Source: Heterostelium multicystogenum (lineage: Eukaryota; Evosea; Eumycetozoa; Acytosteliales; Acytosteliaceae). From it: 64,000 bases of DNA. The stretch spans positions 62,001 to 126,000 of the forward strand of contig RCNN01000033.1 of NCBI GenBank assembly GCA_003667245.1. The letters are read 5' to 3'. A program made the translations under genes and the position numbers. How positions within the stretch are numbered: position 1 is the first letter of the stretch; every line of letters starts with the position of its first letter. Of the stretch, positions 39,815 to 51,884 are shown one piece after another. Below the pieces are notes generated by a model that was given only the letters and a program-made list of their open reading frames with translations, was not told the origin of the DNA and ran no database searches.

Positions 39815-41034
39815 ATGTTCTCAAGATTCGTCACAAAGGTTGCTCCAAGATGTAAGTATACCTTTTAAGTCGTATATGGATAGCATTCGTTAGATTGGCA
39901 TCAGCATATCATACCATCATAGCAAAGCATACATACATATACTTTTGAATCATAAAAGACGATTCGTAAAAAAACAATCTTAAAGCCGACAGCATCATAG
40001 TTATAACGAATTTTAGATACAACTTAGTTTAGGTGTATAGGATTCGAGAGAAAAGAGAACAGCATAAATATTACATATGAAGATACAAAAACAGGATCTG
40101 ATCAGACCTAATCTGATTTATTAGGGTTAGATGATCAGTTATATAGATATTTTAGATTACGATAGTTATATTGTAGTTCTTTCATATCTCATCAGTACAA
40201 ACAAACAACTGCAAAGTAAATCAAATAATAAGTTGTAGTAGTCGACACTTTCGACGAGAGAGATAAATATGAATCAACAACAAAGTAAATAACACAATAA
40301 AGTGAAGCTATGCAATGATAATGATAATGATATTAATAATAATATGAAAAGCTATTCAATTCAAAGAAGTTACATAAACTAATAATGATATGAAATATAA
40401 AATATAATCTCATATTTTAGGCAACTCAATCAGAAACTATGCATCACAATCATCATTCATGGTTAACAACACAACTACTTTCCCAAATCAGCACTTTGAA
40501 AAATATAGAACTGAACCATCTACCATCGATCCAGAAGGTCGTGGATATACATATTTGGTAGTGGTGGTGCAGCCACTGGTCTTGCCGCTATGGCCAAGAA
40601 CACCGTTGTTTCTGCTCTCTCAACTATGGCACCAGGTCAAGATATTCTTGCTCTTTCCTCCATCGAGGTTGATCTCTCATCAAATCCCAGAGGCAACTGC
40701 CGTCACCTTGAAGTGGCGTGGTAAGCCATTGTTCATCAGACATCGTTCCGCCGAAGAGATCGAGACAGCAAGAGGAGTCGATGTATCTTCACTCCCAGAC
40801 CCACAAACCGACGAAGCACGTGCCAAGGTTCCAGAGTGGGTTGTCCTCGTTGGTGTCTGCACACATTTGGGTTGTATCCCAATTGCTGGTGGTGGTGATT
40901 TCGGTGGATGGTACTGCCCATGCCACGGTTCTCACTATGACAATGCCGGTCGTATCCGTAAGGGTCCAGCCCCAGAAAATCTTATCATCCCACCATATAA
41001 ATTCTTAGGTCCAGAGCAAATCAATCGTTGGTGA
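39815..41034 (+). CDS. UQCRFS1: Rieske iron-sulfur protein of cytochrome bc1 (complex III)
   Basis: Exon 1 (39815-39851) encodes a mitochondrial presequence start ([12 protein letters not shown]); a 569-base intron, long for this genome, precedes exon 2 (40421-41034). The C-terminal domain holds both cluster motifs, CTHLGC and CPCHGSH, which bind the 2Fe-2S centre through two Cys and two His plus the disulfide pair, then [12 protein letters not shown]. The protein moves electrons from ubiquinol to cytochrome c1 in the inner membrane. Between about 40556 and 40690 the long frame is wrong: the next frame there reads [20 protein letters not shown] and [20 protein letters not shown], the proper membrane anchor and hinge. 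Two cancelling indels explain this, so a naive translation would lose the transmembrane helix without showing a stop. Confidence 0.96.
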
Positions 41035-41312
41035 TGAATAAAAATTCAAATCAACTTTATAATAATAATAATAATAATAATACCTAATAATATCATCAAT
41101 AGTAATATTTTTTTTTAAATATAATTAATATTGGAACCAATAACAAAACAAAACAAATATAAATTAAATTATAAAACGAACAAATCAAATATATATATTA
41201 ATTATATATTAGATAGAGATATACAGATATCTATCTAACTATCTATCTGTATGTTGTATCTTTTGAATTTAATATTAATTGAGATATATGTTTGTTTATG
41301 TTGGTATATTTG

Positions 41313-43646
41313 TTATTTGTTAATCAATGATAACTCTTTTTGTATTCCTAAAATCTCACTAATGAGATCAAGTTTATCCTTGACATCTTTTTCATATTTA
41401 TATATTGGTGTCTATATAAATTGGATAAGTAACGTTAGATTAGTTATATTAGTGCTAGATTAGTAATGGTCGTTTAAAAACTATCAACTTACTCTCATAA
41501 TATATATGCCATACATTGATATGATGATAGTTTGGTTAAGTCCATCTTTGAGTAGTTTACAATTTAGTAATTCCAAGAATTGGATGTGAGAAGTGTTTGT
41601 GTGATATTAGTTGGTAGGTTGGGTGGTAGGGGTGGCAGACTTGATGTCGAAGATGACGGTGATGTTAAATTATTTGCTGTTGTTGTGTTTGGGCGAGGAG
41701 TGATTGGATTTGGGTGAGGTGGGTGAGTTTGTGGATGTAGCGCCGGTAGATGGCGAGCTCGTACTATGATATCCGTGATAGTTGCTAAAGTGACTATTAT
41801 TACTGGTGGTGTTTGGTGATGGTTTGAGTTTATAAACAAGAAGCTCCATCGAGTAGGTTCCAACTAGGATTTCGTTCTCACCATCTCCGTCAATATCAAA
41901 GCAATCCAAGCACGTGACTCCATCGAATGTGTCGGACTCCTCGAGGAGCTGGAAGTCGGACAGTCCATTGTTTAAAATGTCTCTGTAGACCATCACATAT
42001 CCAATGATGCTTCCAACAGCGAGATGCACATGATTGAACTGTGCATCCTTGTCCGACGAAAACTGGTCTGCGTTGTCCTCCTTCATTTGGAGCACAAGAT
42101 TGTTGAGTAGCGATGGTTGGAATGATTTCATCTTTGAAAGGCTAGAGTTCTGGTTCGATGTTTCGAGATGTCCTCTGTCAATATACAAAACACAAAGCCT
42201 GCACTGGCCCATCGAATAGCACGATTCCACCTTCTTCTTGTTAGTGTCCATATCCGTGATAGAGAGTTGGAGGAATCCATTTTGACAACCTGCCACAATG
42301 ATTCGATAGTTCAAGTGATATTTAATAATAATTCTCATGACATTGGATTGAAGATTGACCAACTCTGGGAAATATTCATTGGTGTCCCTTCGACATATAC
42401 ACCTAGTTCATTGAGCTGTAGATAATTGGTTAGTATTTGTTGATTATGTCTAATGTCAGCAACTGCATGATCATACTTTGTAAAGATGAACTCTATCATC
42501 ACTTCCAGCAAGCAAGAAGACAATTTTGGAAGACAGTGAGTTGGTTACTGTGGTATGAGTGATGTTGAACGGTATGAAGTCGAGCTGGATCGTCTGTATT
42601 TTAGGTGTAGTGGCGTTGCTTTGACTCTTGTAGGTGTGGAACGATACGTATCCCTGGCACTGGCGGACTGTGACGACACTATTGCAATGGCAATGGTTGC
42701 TTGGTCGCCTTCGCCCAGGGAGTCGATTGAGACGATCGTGTCTTCTTGTGGTTGTTGTGGATGCTTTGGCAGTGATCGATGAATTTACACTGCCACTTCC
42801 ACTGGTGTTATTTGGGTTTTGATTGGCATTCTGATTTCCTTGAGATGAGCTTCCATTGCTACTGTTGCCCTGTGTCTCTGGGTTGTGGAAGCATGCTACT
42901 GGACGACTGCGACTGGTAGTTGGATTGCTGTGACATGTGGCTTTGTTGATGTTGTTGCTGTTGCTGAATGGGTGATGTTGGCAGTGAGCTTTGATGATGT
43001 TTTCGAGGGGAGTGGTGGCATTCGCGATTTGTGTGATAGAGGTAGTCTTTGCAAGTGGCTCTTCATCATCTGCTGAGATGGCATGCCAGGCTGCTGTTGC
43101 TGTGGTTGTTGCTTGCTTTGCTGTTGTTGTTGTTGTAAATGTTGTGAATGTTGCTGGTTTTGTTGTTGTTGCTGCTGCTGTAGATACTCGATGGGTGGTG
43201 AATATTGGTGCAGTGGTGGGCTGCGATGCGAGTCTGGGTGAGATGGAGGATGACAGTTGTGGGGGTGTTATCAGATCTTTGGTAATCCATTGCAAACCAC
43301 GCGACTTCTCGTCTTCAATGGCTGAGATTGACAACAGACTGTTTCTTGGATGCCACTAAGAGGAGGTCAACGTCAAAGTGCAGGTGGTTGTAAGCTGTAG
43401 ATGTTGGTGGGTGATGCAAGTTCTATGTACTCCAAAACACTCTAGGTGTAGTGTTTTGATATCGTCCAATAATTATGATATTCATTGCTGCTGCTGCTGC
43501 TGTTTAAGCTATCACCACCAGACACACTTGCAGTACCTCCAGCATTACCACCACCAATACTCATACCAGCATTTCCATTATTGTTAAGATCCGATACCAA
43601 ATTAGGAGTTATTGCTACTATTAATATGTTCTACATTATTTTGCAT
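41313..43646 (-). CDS. KPTN: Kaptin (KICSTOR subunit) homologue, heavily frame-broken
   Basis: Conserved blocks in order on the minus strand: LASPTNIYSLQPP (about 43410), DVDLLLVASKKQSVVNLS (about 43355), a Gln/Asn/Ser-rich insert (43290-42780), LDFIPFNITH and VFLLAGSDDRVHLYK (42590-42480), then NLQSNVMRI, IVAGCQNGFLQLS, VMVYRDILNNGLSDFQLL and FDIDGDGENEILVGTYSMEL (about 41870-41990), and after further indels LLKDGLNQTIIISMYGIYIM. A phase-0 intron (41492 to 41412) joins to the end, TPIYKYEKDVKDKLDLI and SEILGIQKELSL, stop at 41313. These match the beta-propeller/FG-GAP layout of kaptin, which with ITFG2, SZT2 and KICS2 recruits GATOR1 to lysosomes to curb mTORC1. At least seven indels. The start is uncertain; 43646 is the best ATG. 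Confidence 0.83.
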
Positions 43647-43901
43647 AGTTGTTTATTATACCGATGCTATTATTAAGTGTTTTGTTGCCCTATATTATCA
43701 TTATTATTGTTGTTGTTGTTATTGTTATTGTTTCTCAATGTTGTTATTATTACTATTATTGTCCATTAGAGAACTTGACTACTAAAATTGAGATTATATT
43801 AAATTTTCCTAAAAAAATAAAAAGATATTTGTCTTACAAATATTTAAGATTACTGAAGAAGAGCCACACCACCTGTTAATACTTTTGTTTTCTTCTTCTA
43901 A

Positions 43902-45428
43902 ATGGATAAATCTATATTTTTAAAGATATTTAATAATAAATTATTGTGTAGTATAATTTATATAATATTTGCTCTTACAATGTTGGTAAAAAGAAAGTTT
44001 ATAGCTGGCAAATGTTGATTGAGTGTCCTTTGGCATTGACAGAATATGGATATCTTGATTTATTAAAGAGTTTGGTCGATCGTTCAAAGCACACTGGTGG
44101 TGACGCTTTTGACAAATCTATTCGACATGCACTAGTTATATCTCCAATGTCAGGCAACATTGAGATGTTAAAGTATCTTTCGAGTGTGAATGGAATGATG
44201 CGTACTGCTCTACCTAGTGGGAAGACCGTGTTTGACTATGCAGCTCGTAGTGGAAGATTGGATATGGTTCAATGGTTGGTTGAAAATCGACCAAACGATA
44301 GAGAAGGCAACCAAATGTATATTGAAGCCATTTCTCAAAACCATATACATATATTGGAGTTTCTACTCAAAGAAAACAACGATCAGGATATGTTAGGTTG
44401 CAAAAACGAAAATTTGATGGATAAAGCAGCAGAGTATAATCAATTTGATGTGTTGAAGTGGCTTCATATTAATGGTATAGGAAGTTGCTCTTCCACTGCA
44501 ATGGATTCTGCAGCAATAAATGGAAATCTGGAAATGGTTAAGTGGCTGCACAATAATCGTACTGAAGGATGCACAGAAAAACTTTGTTTTTTAGCGGACA
44601 ACGTTGCCAGAATGGGACATCTTCATGTAATCAAGTGGTTGCACAAGCATAAAAGTAATATATTCTCGCAGCGGACTATGGATGCTGCGGCTATGTTCGG
44701 ACATGTAGAGATTGTACAGTGGCTTCATTTGAATCGCACTGAGGGTTGTTCGTTTGATTTAATGGACAATGTTGCTTACTTTGGTCATCTTCCTGTATTA
44801 AAGTGGCTTCATGAAACCTTTCAAAAGAGTGCTCTTTTGTAGCAATGAATGAAGCAGTTGCTGCAAATCATATTGACACAGTTAAGTGGCTACATAAAAA
44901 TAGGATTTCAGGGTGCTCAAATCGTGCAATGAATATAGCAGCTTGGTATGGATATTTCGATATGGTCAAATGGTTGCATGAAAATCGTACTGAAGGCTGC
45001 ACAGTAGATGCCATAAATTTAGCTGCTAGTAATGGTTTCTTGGAAATAGTCAAGTGGCTTCATGATAATAGAAACTGAAGGATGTACGGAATATGCCATG
45101 AACGAAGCTGCAAAAAATGGGTTTTTGGATATAGTCAAATTTTTGCATGAGAATCGCACTGAAGGATGCACAACAGATGCTATGGACGGAGCAGCCGAGA
45201 ATGGACATCTTCATATCATAAAATTCCTCCACTATAACCGTACCGAAGGCTGTACCAGATTAGCGATGGATAAAGCTATCAAAAATAATCAATTTGAAGT
45301 TGTAAAATTTTCTTCACCTCCAAAGACATGAAGGATATTCTGACTATGCATATGAAGGAGCCAAAAGAATGGGGTTCTTTAAGATAGTTTCGTTTTTGAA
45401 TGACAATTTCAGAGGATCGTCGCATTAG
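43902..45428 (+). CDS. Dictyostelid ankyrin-like repeat protein ('NRTEGC' family)
   Basis: The start MDKSIFLKIFNNKLL fits a family expanded in dictyostelids whose members begin this way and carry tandem ~33-residue ankyrin-like units. A frame change near 43965 leads into KKKVYSWQMLIECPLALTE, then repeats: MVQWLVENRP, VLKWLHINGIGSCS, MVKWLHNNRTEGCT, VIKWLHKHK, IVQWLHLNRTEGCS, TVKWLHKNRISGCS, IVKFLHENRTEGCT. Breaks at about 44835, 45070 and 45312 are all single-base events, each inside a repeat that reads through in the next frame; the last frame ends at TAG 45426-45428. The units probably form a protein-binding solenoid. No enzyme domain is seen and no biochemical function is known to me. Broken copies of such families also occur as pseudogenes, which I cannot exclude. 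Confidence 0.82.
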
Positions 45429-45615
45429 TTTGGTGTTGTAATTCTTTGTTTTTATCAATAAACATGTATTATTATCTTTACAGAAATCAATGCCAGGTAT
45501 TTAATTATTAGTTGTAAAAAATATAACAAAGATCTTTATTAGTTTACACAAAATCAATATGGTTCAGAGACATCTCTTATTTCAATGTTAGATCCAAAAT
45601 TGGATGTAATTGACT

Positions 45616-48600
45616 CTATGTTATTATTCTAAGTAGCTTTGAATTTGTTACAATAGCAATTGGTTTATCTCCATACTGTTGGTTGGCATTGGTGGAAAGT
45701 GCATATGTCAAAAATTGGCAAGTCTTACATTTATATAGCTTCCAATCTTTCTTTTTTGAGGGATTTGGAATTCTGTTGTAATTAATTAATTATTAATGTT
45801 CAAAATGTTTGAATAAAAGGTACTTACTCTACAGATGATCTCTGGAAATCACCGACTACATTAGTAATGTTAGTATAGCCCCAAATAACGTGCTTGGCAG
45901 TGTAGTTGTGCAGCTTCTTCATATCAAATAAAAATGCTGAGCAACTTTGGAAATTTGGACAATCTTTATCACCTTGTTCACAGTTACAGTGCTTGGGGTT
46001 GTTGAATTTGGTCGAGTCGAATGGAGTCAACAATGTAAATACACATGCACCACATAGACACTGGAACTGTGTGGTGTTATTGATGTAGGTTTCAATTCCG
46101 CCACCCCACTCCGCCAGACCTTTCTGAGTTCTTCTCTGTCTGCCCCATCGGCACATTTGCTCAACAAAACCGGGATTGGGGTTGACAATATATCGACGAT
46201 CTCTAATGAGAATAAATGCCTCAAAGTAGCTCATCGATCTTGAGTCCATGAAGTATCCAATGGCCAAGGCAGCCGATCTAGATACACCTTTATCCGATAC
46301 AATCAGTACTCTTCCTTGGTGCATAATTGCATCACGAATAAAATCAAATGCCAATGTAAATGAGTGGAGGATATCTTGTGATGGATCATCATGCAGCTGC
46401 AAATGTAAATATTCAAAGTGATCGGGGAATGCATTTGGCGAACCAGTACAGTTGATAATATGTGTAATATCTATATTCAATCTTTGTTAGTTGTCTATTT
46501 TGTGGATATCAATTTTAGATAACTTACGGAAATCATGCTTCAACATATTCTTTTTCATTGAAGGATTGAAAGATGAAATATACATGTAGGATGTAATCTT
46601 CGATGGGAACTCCATCAAGTGTTTGTGCTCTGGGAATTCAGGTGGTTCGTTATTTGGAATCTCTGGAATAATATTGATCTCATGAAGTCTAAGTGTGTTA
46701 GATGAAAGTGAGCTCGATTTGATGGTGTTGATGTTGTAGGTGTGAGGGAAGAATCGACCGGGTGTATAGTGTCCACTGCTGCGGTTAGTTCCCTTGTATC
46801 TTGTTCCATCACCACCGATATTATATTCCTTAGGCTGTCCAGATCGAAGCTGCTCGTTGTTTAATTGTTGCTTGAGTCGCTCCAGTTGTGAAAGAATCGT
46901 TGGTTTGATTGAAGTGAATTTTGTGAGGATATCACGAAGGGTTGGGCGATAGAAAGGATCACGAACAAACACAAACTCCATAAACTCTATGATGGCTGGA
47001 ATATTGTGAATTTTCGCCTTCTTTTCGGCAGTTATGAGTTCTTGTCCGGGCTGTGTTACTCTAATAAAGAACTTGACCCAATCATCATCGTAGAAAAGGA
47101 AGTCACCAGTCAAAAGCTCATAGAACAAGCATCCAAGTGACCAAACATCACTTGCTGTGTTTGATCCAACTTTCTTTCTTCTATCAAAGTTCTCACGAGT
47201 CTTTTGGCTTGCATAAGCAATGGTGAGCATCTCTGGACTCTTAATAAACTCAGTTCCTCTATTTCTTGTTGTATATCCTTCAATATCGGCAGAATATACC
47301 TTGGCTTCTCCCCAATCTGCCAAACAAACTACAAAGTTTGGATCATAGGTCGGTTGGTTCCAAAAATCATCTTCAATTGTACCTTTCTTAATTGGATGTA
47401 CCAAAAAGTTATCGCATTTAATATCAAAATGATTGATCTCTACCAGTGATTGAAGATTTGCTTGTCAGTAACTAGAAAAGATGAAAATTGATTTGTATAC
47501 TTACTGTTTTCTACTAAGAATTGGACAGTTAAAAGTACGTTCATATAGATATTTAGATAAAGTGGAAGCTGCTGTAGGAAATGATTGGTTTGCTTCAATC
47601 TCCATTCTTTAAGACTACACTTGTAGGATTTCATTACGATCCAGTAGTTTTCACCGTCTACACCATAGTCAAACATGTGACAAGCACGATGATCGCTTCT
47701 GAATGTATCCATAATAAGAATTTCTGTGAAAATATCATGAAGCACACAACGATCATGCAGGGACTTGGGCACTGCCATCAGTTTGACGGCTACCTCTAGA
47801 CCCTCATCATGGCCAAGTGTTCCCTTATAGACGGTTCCATAGGCTCCCTTTGCAACTCTCTTTAAATCCTTGAAGAGACTCGAATGGAACAACCTATTAA
47901 AAGAGCAACTTTAATACCCTAAAGTAGTTTGGTCCCATTTCCAGAGTTCGTTGACACAACTCTGGAATGATTCTCTCATTCTGTGGATGATTAATATGAA
48001 GCTGTAGGATATAAGGTACATTTAATTTCTTAGCAACCAATGGGAATTGGTCAGAATATAAATGTTCCAATGTATGACTAGAATGAATAAAGGTTAGATA
48101 ACTTGAAGGTTCTTTAAATATTATTAAACATACTTTGAATTTAAAAGTAAACTAAAAATGAGTTGAAGAATCGATATATGGAGATCTTTGTCGTAGTACA
48201 ATTTACGGTTGTTCCTCTCTGTTTTGTATCGAAGTAGCTCTTTTGCTGTAGGTTCAGTTGTGTTGGTAGAATCATCTTCTTGGGTGTGAGAGGATGAAGG
48301 ATTACCAAGTACAAGTTGAAATTTTGGATCTTGTGGATCGATCTTTTGCTCAATTGCCGAAAGTAAACCAGCTGGTGCCTGAACAGAGTCAGTGATTGAC
48401 TTGGTTTCACTTTCACTAGTTCTGGTCTTGACCAGTGGCAAAGTAAGTTTTGGAATCGAGAGTTTGATTGAGCCTCCACCAGAAGCACCGAGTGGCGTAG
48501 GTGTTGACTTGATTGCACTATCAGTCAAAACTGTTGGTGCAGTAGTATTTTTGTTGTCATTGGATGCTGTTATAGTTGATTTTTGACTTTCTAGAGACGA

Positions 48601-51600
48601 ATCAGAAAGAACAGGTTTAGAGAGAGCTATGGGAGGTACTTTTGGTGGTATGGAAAGTGGTGGAATGGAAGGGCTACCCGATTTCAAAGGACTTTCACCA
48701 ACTTTTGCAGGTAGCTTTAGAAGAGGTAACTTTGGTTTGAAGGAAATGGGATCTGTTTTTATATTGGATTCACGTATAACTGCTGGCTTTGCTTCATCCG
48801 GTAAGGATGGAGGCGCTGAAGTTGTTCTTACTGGTGTATTTTGACTGGCGTTTTGTGTATTATTTTGAGTGGTAGTTGCTGTATTATTATTAGCATTATT
48901 ACCACTAGTCATCATACTACTATTCTTTAAGAAGAAAGGCTCAATCATTTGATCTCTATTTTGCTTAACTTCATATTCCAAGTTGACTTCTCGTACCAAG
49001 AAATCCATTGTTCTCAACTGGTAGAATTTCATTGTTATCTTTTCATTTTTACTGGATGGGATGGATGAATCAAGTTAGAATGAGTGAAAATTCGAGTACA
49101 TAACATTAAGTATTTCCCAATTACTTACTTTATAGAGAATGCAATCAGGATATTTAAAAAATAATTTACATAGAGTTAATGTCTGTGAATCAATTACATA
49201 ATTATTGTACAATTTAATAAAGCTAATATAAAAATAACTGGAAAGTGGAAAGAAATGTGGAAAATTGAAATTAGTTAGATTAAGTTGTTTTTGCTCCAAA
49301 TTAATGAGATATAAGCTGGATTTAACATACCTTATATATGCATCGATATAAAGTTTCTTTTTTGTAAAGGGATTCTTCTTGAATGAAAATATGTTACTTA
49401 AGAATTCCAACATTTGTTTCTTTACTTGGTAGCTCTGGAAGAAGTTGGAGGCTTGAAGGAATGGCAAGATGATTCCACCGGTTGGAATCAAAAGATAATC
49501 CAACTTTTTAACCAGGTCTGAGGCAAACATGTTGCTGTTGTTGTTGTTGTTGGTATTGTTGATGTTGTTGTTGTAGTAGTTGTTGTCATTCTCTGACTCG
49601 CCAAGTGTGCGCTTAAGCATATCAATGCATATTGAGTGATGCTTGATGATTCTGCATCGCAGCTCAATCAGCATCTGTTTGCGATCGCTAAGATAGTTGT
49701 TGTGTGGCTGTCTGGCAAATTCACGGTCGATTCCGTCGTTGGCCAAGAGATACTGGGTGTAGTGTTTGAGGAAATGGAAGGTGTCGTCACGCTCCAAGAA
49801 GATCGCCATGAGCAATTCGTTGAGAGGAGGATGCATGTTTTGGATGATTATCTCATCGAATACACACAGGAGATAGTGGATGATATAGATATCTTTGAAT
49901 CGCTCTGAAGTAAGTCTACCTTTGAACATGTAATGCTTGATCTTTTAGCAACACCTCAATGCAGACATCGACGACTTGCGAAGGCATGATTCTGGTGGGA
50001 CATAACTGCACATAGTCGGCGAGCATGTGCAACTGATACTCGAGATCTCCAATATAGTTGGTCTGTATAACGTTCATGATGTTGTTGTTGATACGCCAGA
50101 GCAGAATATCTAGCTTTTTACGGAAAGAACCCTTTCGCTCTGGAGCCATGTCCTTAGTGATGTCGTTCCATCTGATTCGATGAATGTATTCCACATAGTC
50201 TGCCCAATTGTTGGCTAGCTGGAAAATGAGCTGGAGGAACTCTTGATCTGCTGGAATCAGTCCTTTGTATACCATCAGAATTTCAGAGTATATCAGATTC
50301 ATTGGATTGTTGACATACTGAAGCATCCACAGATTGTAACTGGTCGATGCAATGACAGCTCTCAAAATACAACATCTAACTTTATACAAATTGGAATTTC
50401 TAATGGTTTTGTAAATCTGGCGACACCGAATTCGCCTCTGAAGTTGGTGTGTCTGGAATAACGAATTTCTTGGGTGCATAGCTATTTCGCTTTAATGTAG
50501 TCGATGTGAAATGTGCATCTACAACCTGTTTATATGATATCAATGCTGTTAAATCAGAAGTCATGTCTAAACAATCATAATGATATCATGTTAGTATAGA
50601 TATGGAAGATGTCCACTGACATGTTTAAAACAACATACATGTTTCACCAAGTTTAGATGCTATATCACTTAGTTCTTTGGTTGAATTGGTTTCAACTTTT
50701 CCAATTTCACAGGTGTGAGAGCGAGTCGATGAGTTAGAGTCGTCACGACGTCGAGAGGACCTAGTCATCTTGGCACTGCTTTCGACTCGGATTGGTAGAT
50801 TCAATTTGGGAATGATTGGTTTCGACATTTTGAGGGATGGCATTGTTGCAGCTGCACTGGTTGGAGACATTGGCAATGCTGGAGACATTGAAAGATTGCC
50901 ACCAGCCAATGGTGGAATAACCATGTTGGCTGGAGGTGATGTCTGGCTTGAGAATATAGGTGATTCGGCTGGCGATGAATAGTTACTGCCATTAGTGTTT
51001 GCATCGTCCATTTTCGACGATGATGAAATCGACAGGTCTCTCAAAGTTCGCCTCAGTGTGCCTAAATTGTTGCTGTTGTTTCCTGTGCCATTTGAATGAT
51101 TGAGCCTGCTGCTCCCCTGACTCGACGTATTAAGTAGCAAATCCGCATATCCGCCCTGTGGAGCCTCCAACGGCTTATCCAAGATATAAGAATTTCTCTT
51201 GTTTGCCAACGAGACCGAACCCTTATAATATATCTCCAACAATCTCGGAATACAAAGATCTTCAATAAATATCTATTAGAGTAAAGTGAGCTTTAGTTAG
51301 TACGATTGATCACCAACGCGGTGCTGTTGCTATCTATGGACAATATAGTTACAGATCTTAGAGGGTACAGTGATATCAGTTGTGGCAGCGATTCTGCAGT
51401 ACCTATACATTCGATATCGTCATAGAGATGCTGTATCAATTGCTTACAAAACAATCTAGATGCCTCATGGCTGTTGTCTATCAGGTATTGACATATCTAA
51501 AGATGAGATAGGGTTCGTTATCAGAGTTAGATGATGATTAATGACCGAAAGGCGATCGATCGCCTATCGACTTTACTACATTACCTCTAGCACTATTTCA

Positions 51601-51884
51601 GTGGAATGGTTATTCTTTCCACAGTAGCATATACATTGAATGAAGATGGTGATTGCACCACGACTTATACAGAAGTTCTTCTCAGAGGCATCCATTGTTT
51701 TGGTGCGGTCGCGCAGCGATTCAAGCAGGGGTATTCCCTCCTTGAGAAAGAGAGAGCTGCCATTCTGCTGGTGTCTAGCATGGTGCGAGTTCACCATTGA
51801 GTGTAACGTCGACAGCTGTAGATCGACAGCATCATATTTCGATGATGGTGTTACACTTCTATTCTTTCTTCTGAATTCCATCAT
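45616..51884 (-). CDS. Fusion of protein kinase and dual-specificity pseudophosphatase with long N-terminal region
   Basis: Exons: 51585-51884, 51353-51496, 50639-51272, 49331-50566, 49129-49237, 48135-~49045, 47505-48077, 46528-47439, 45828-46470, 45616-45772; about 1,870 residues. The first ~1,200 residues are helical or armadillo-like stretches (AITIFIQCICYCG, LWMLQYVNNPMNLIYSEIL) with Ser/Pro/Asn-rich spacers. Kinase domain from about 47870: AKGAYGTVYKG, VAVKLM, HFDIKCDN, ADWGEAK, SPEM, SDVWSLGCLFYELL; Lys, Glu, both Asp and Asn are present, so activity is plausible. Next a dual-specificity phosphatase fold: ITHIINCTGS, LHLQLHDDPSQDIL, VLIVSDKGVSRSAA, NPNPGFVEQM; the HC of HCxxGxxRS is VS, so the nucleophile is Ser. 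A Cys-rich tail (CLCGAC, HCNCEQGDKDC, YKCKTC) may bind zinc. Indels near 47910, 49920 and 50400 and one junction near 49045 are unresolved. Probably a signalling scaffold. Confidence 0.88.

Noticed and set aside
41564..41863. Separate His/Pro/Thr-rich minus-strand gene
   Set aside because: It overlaps the kaptin C-terminal half; the conserved blocks belong to kaptin in shifting frames.
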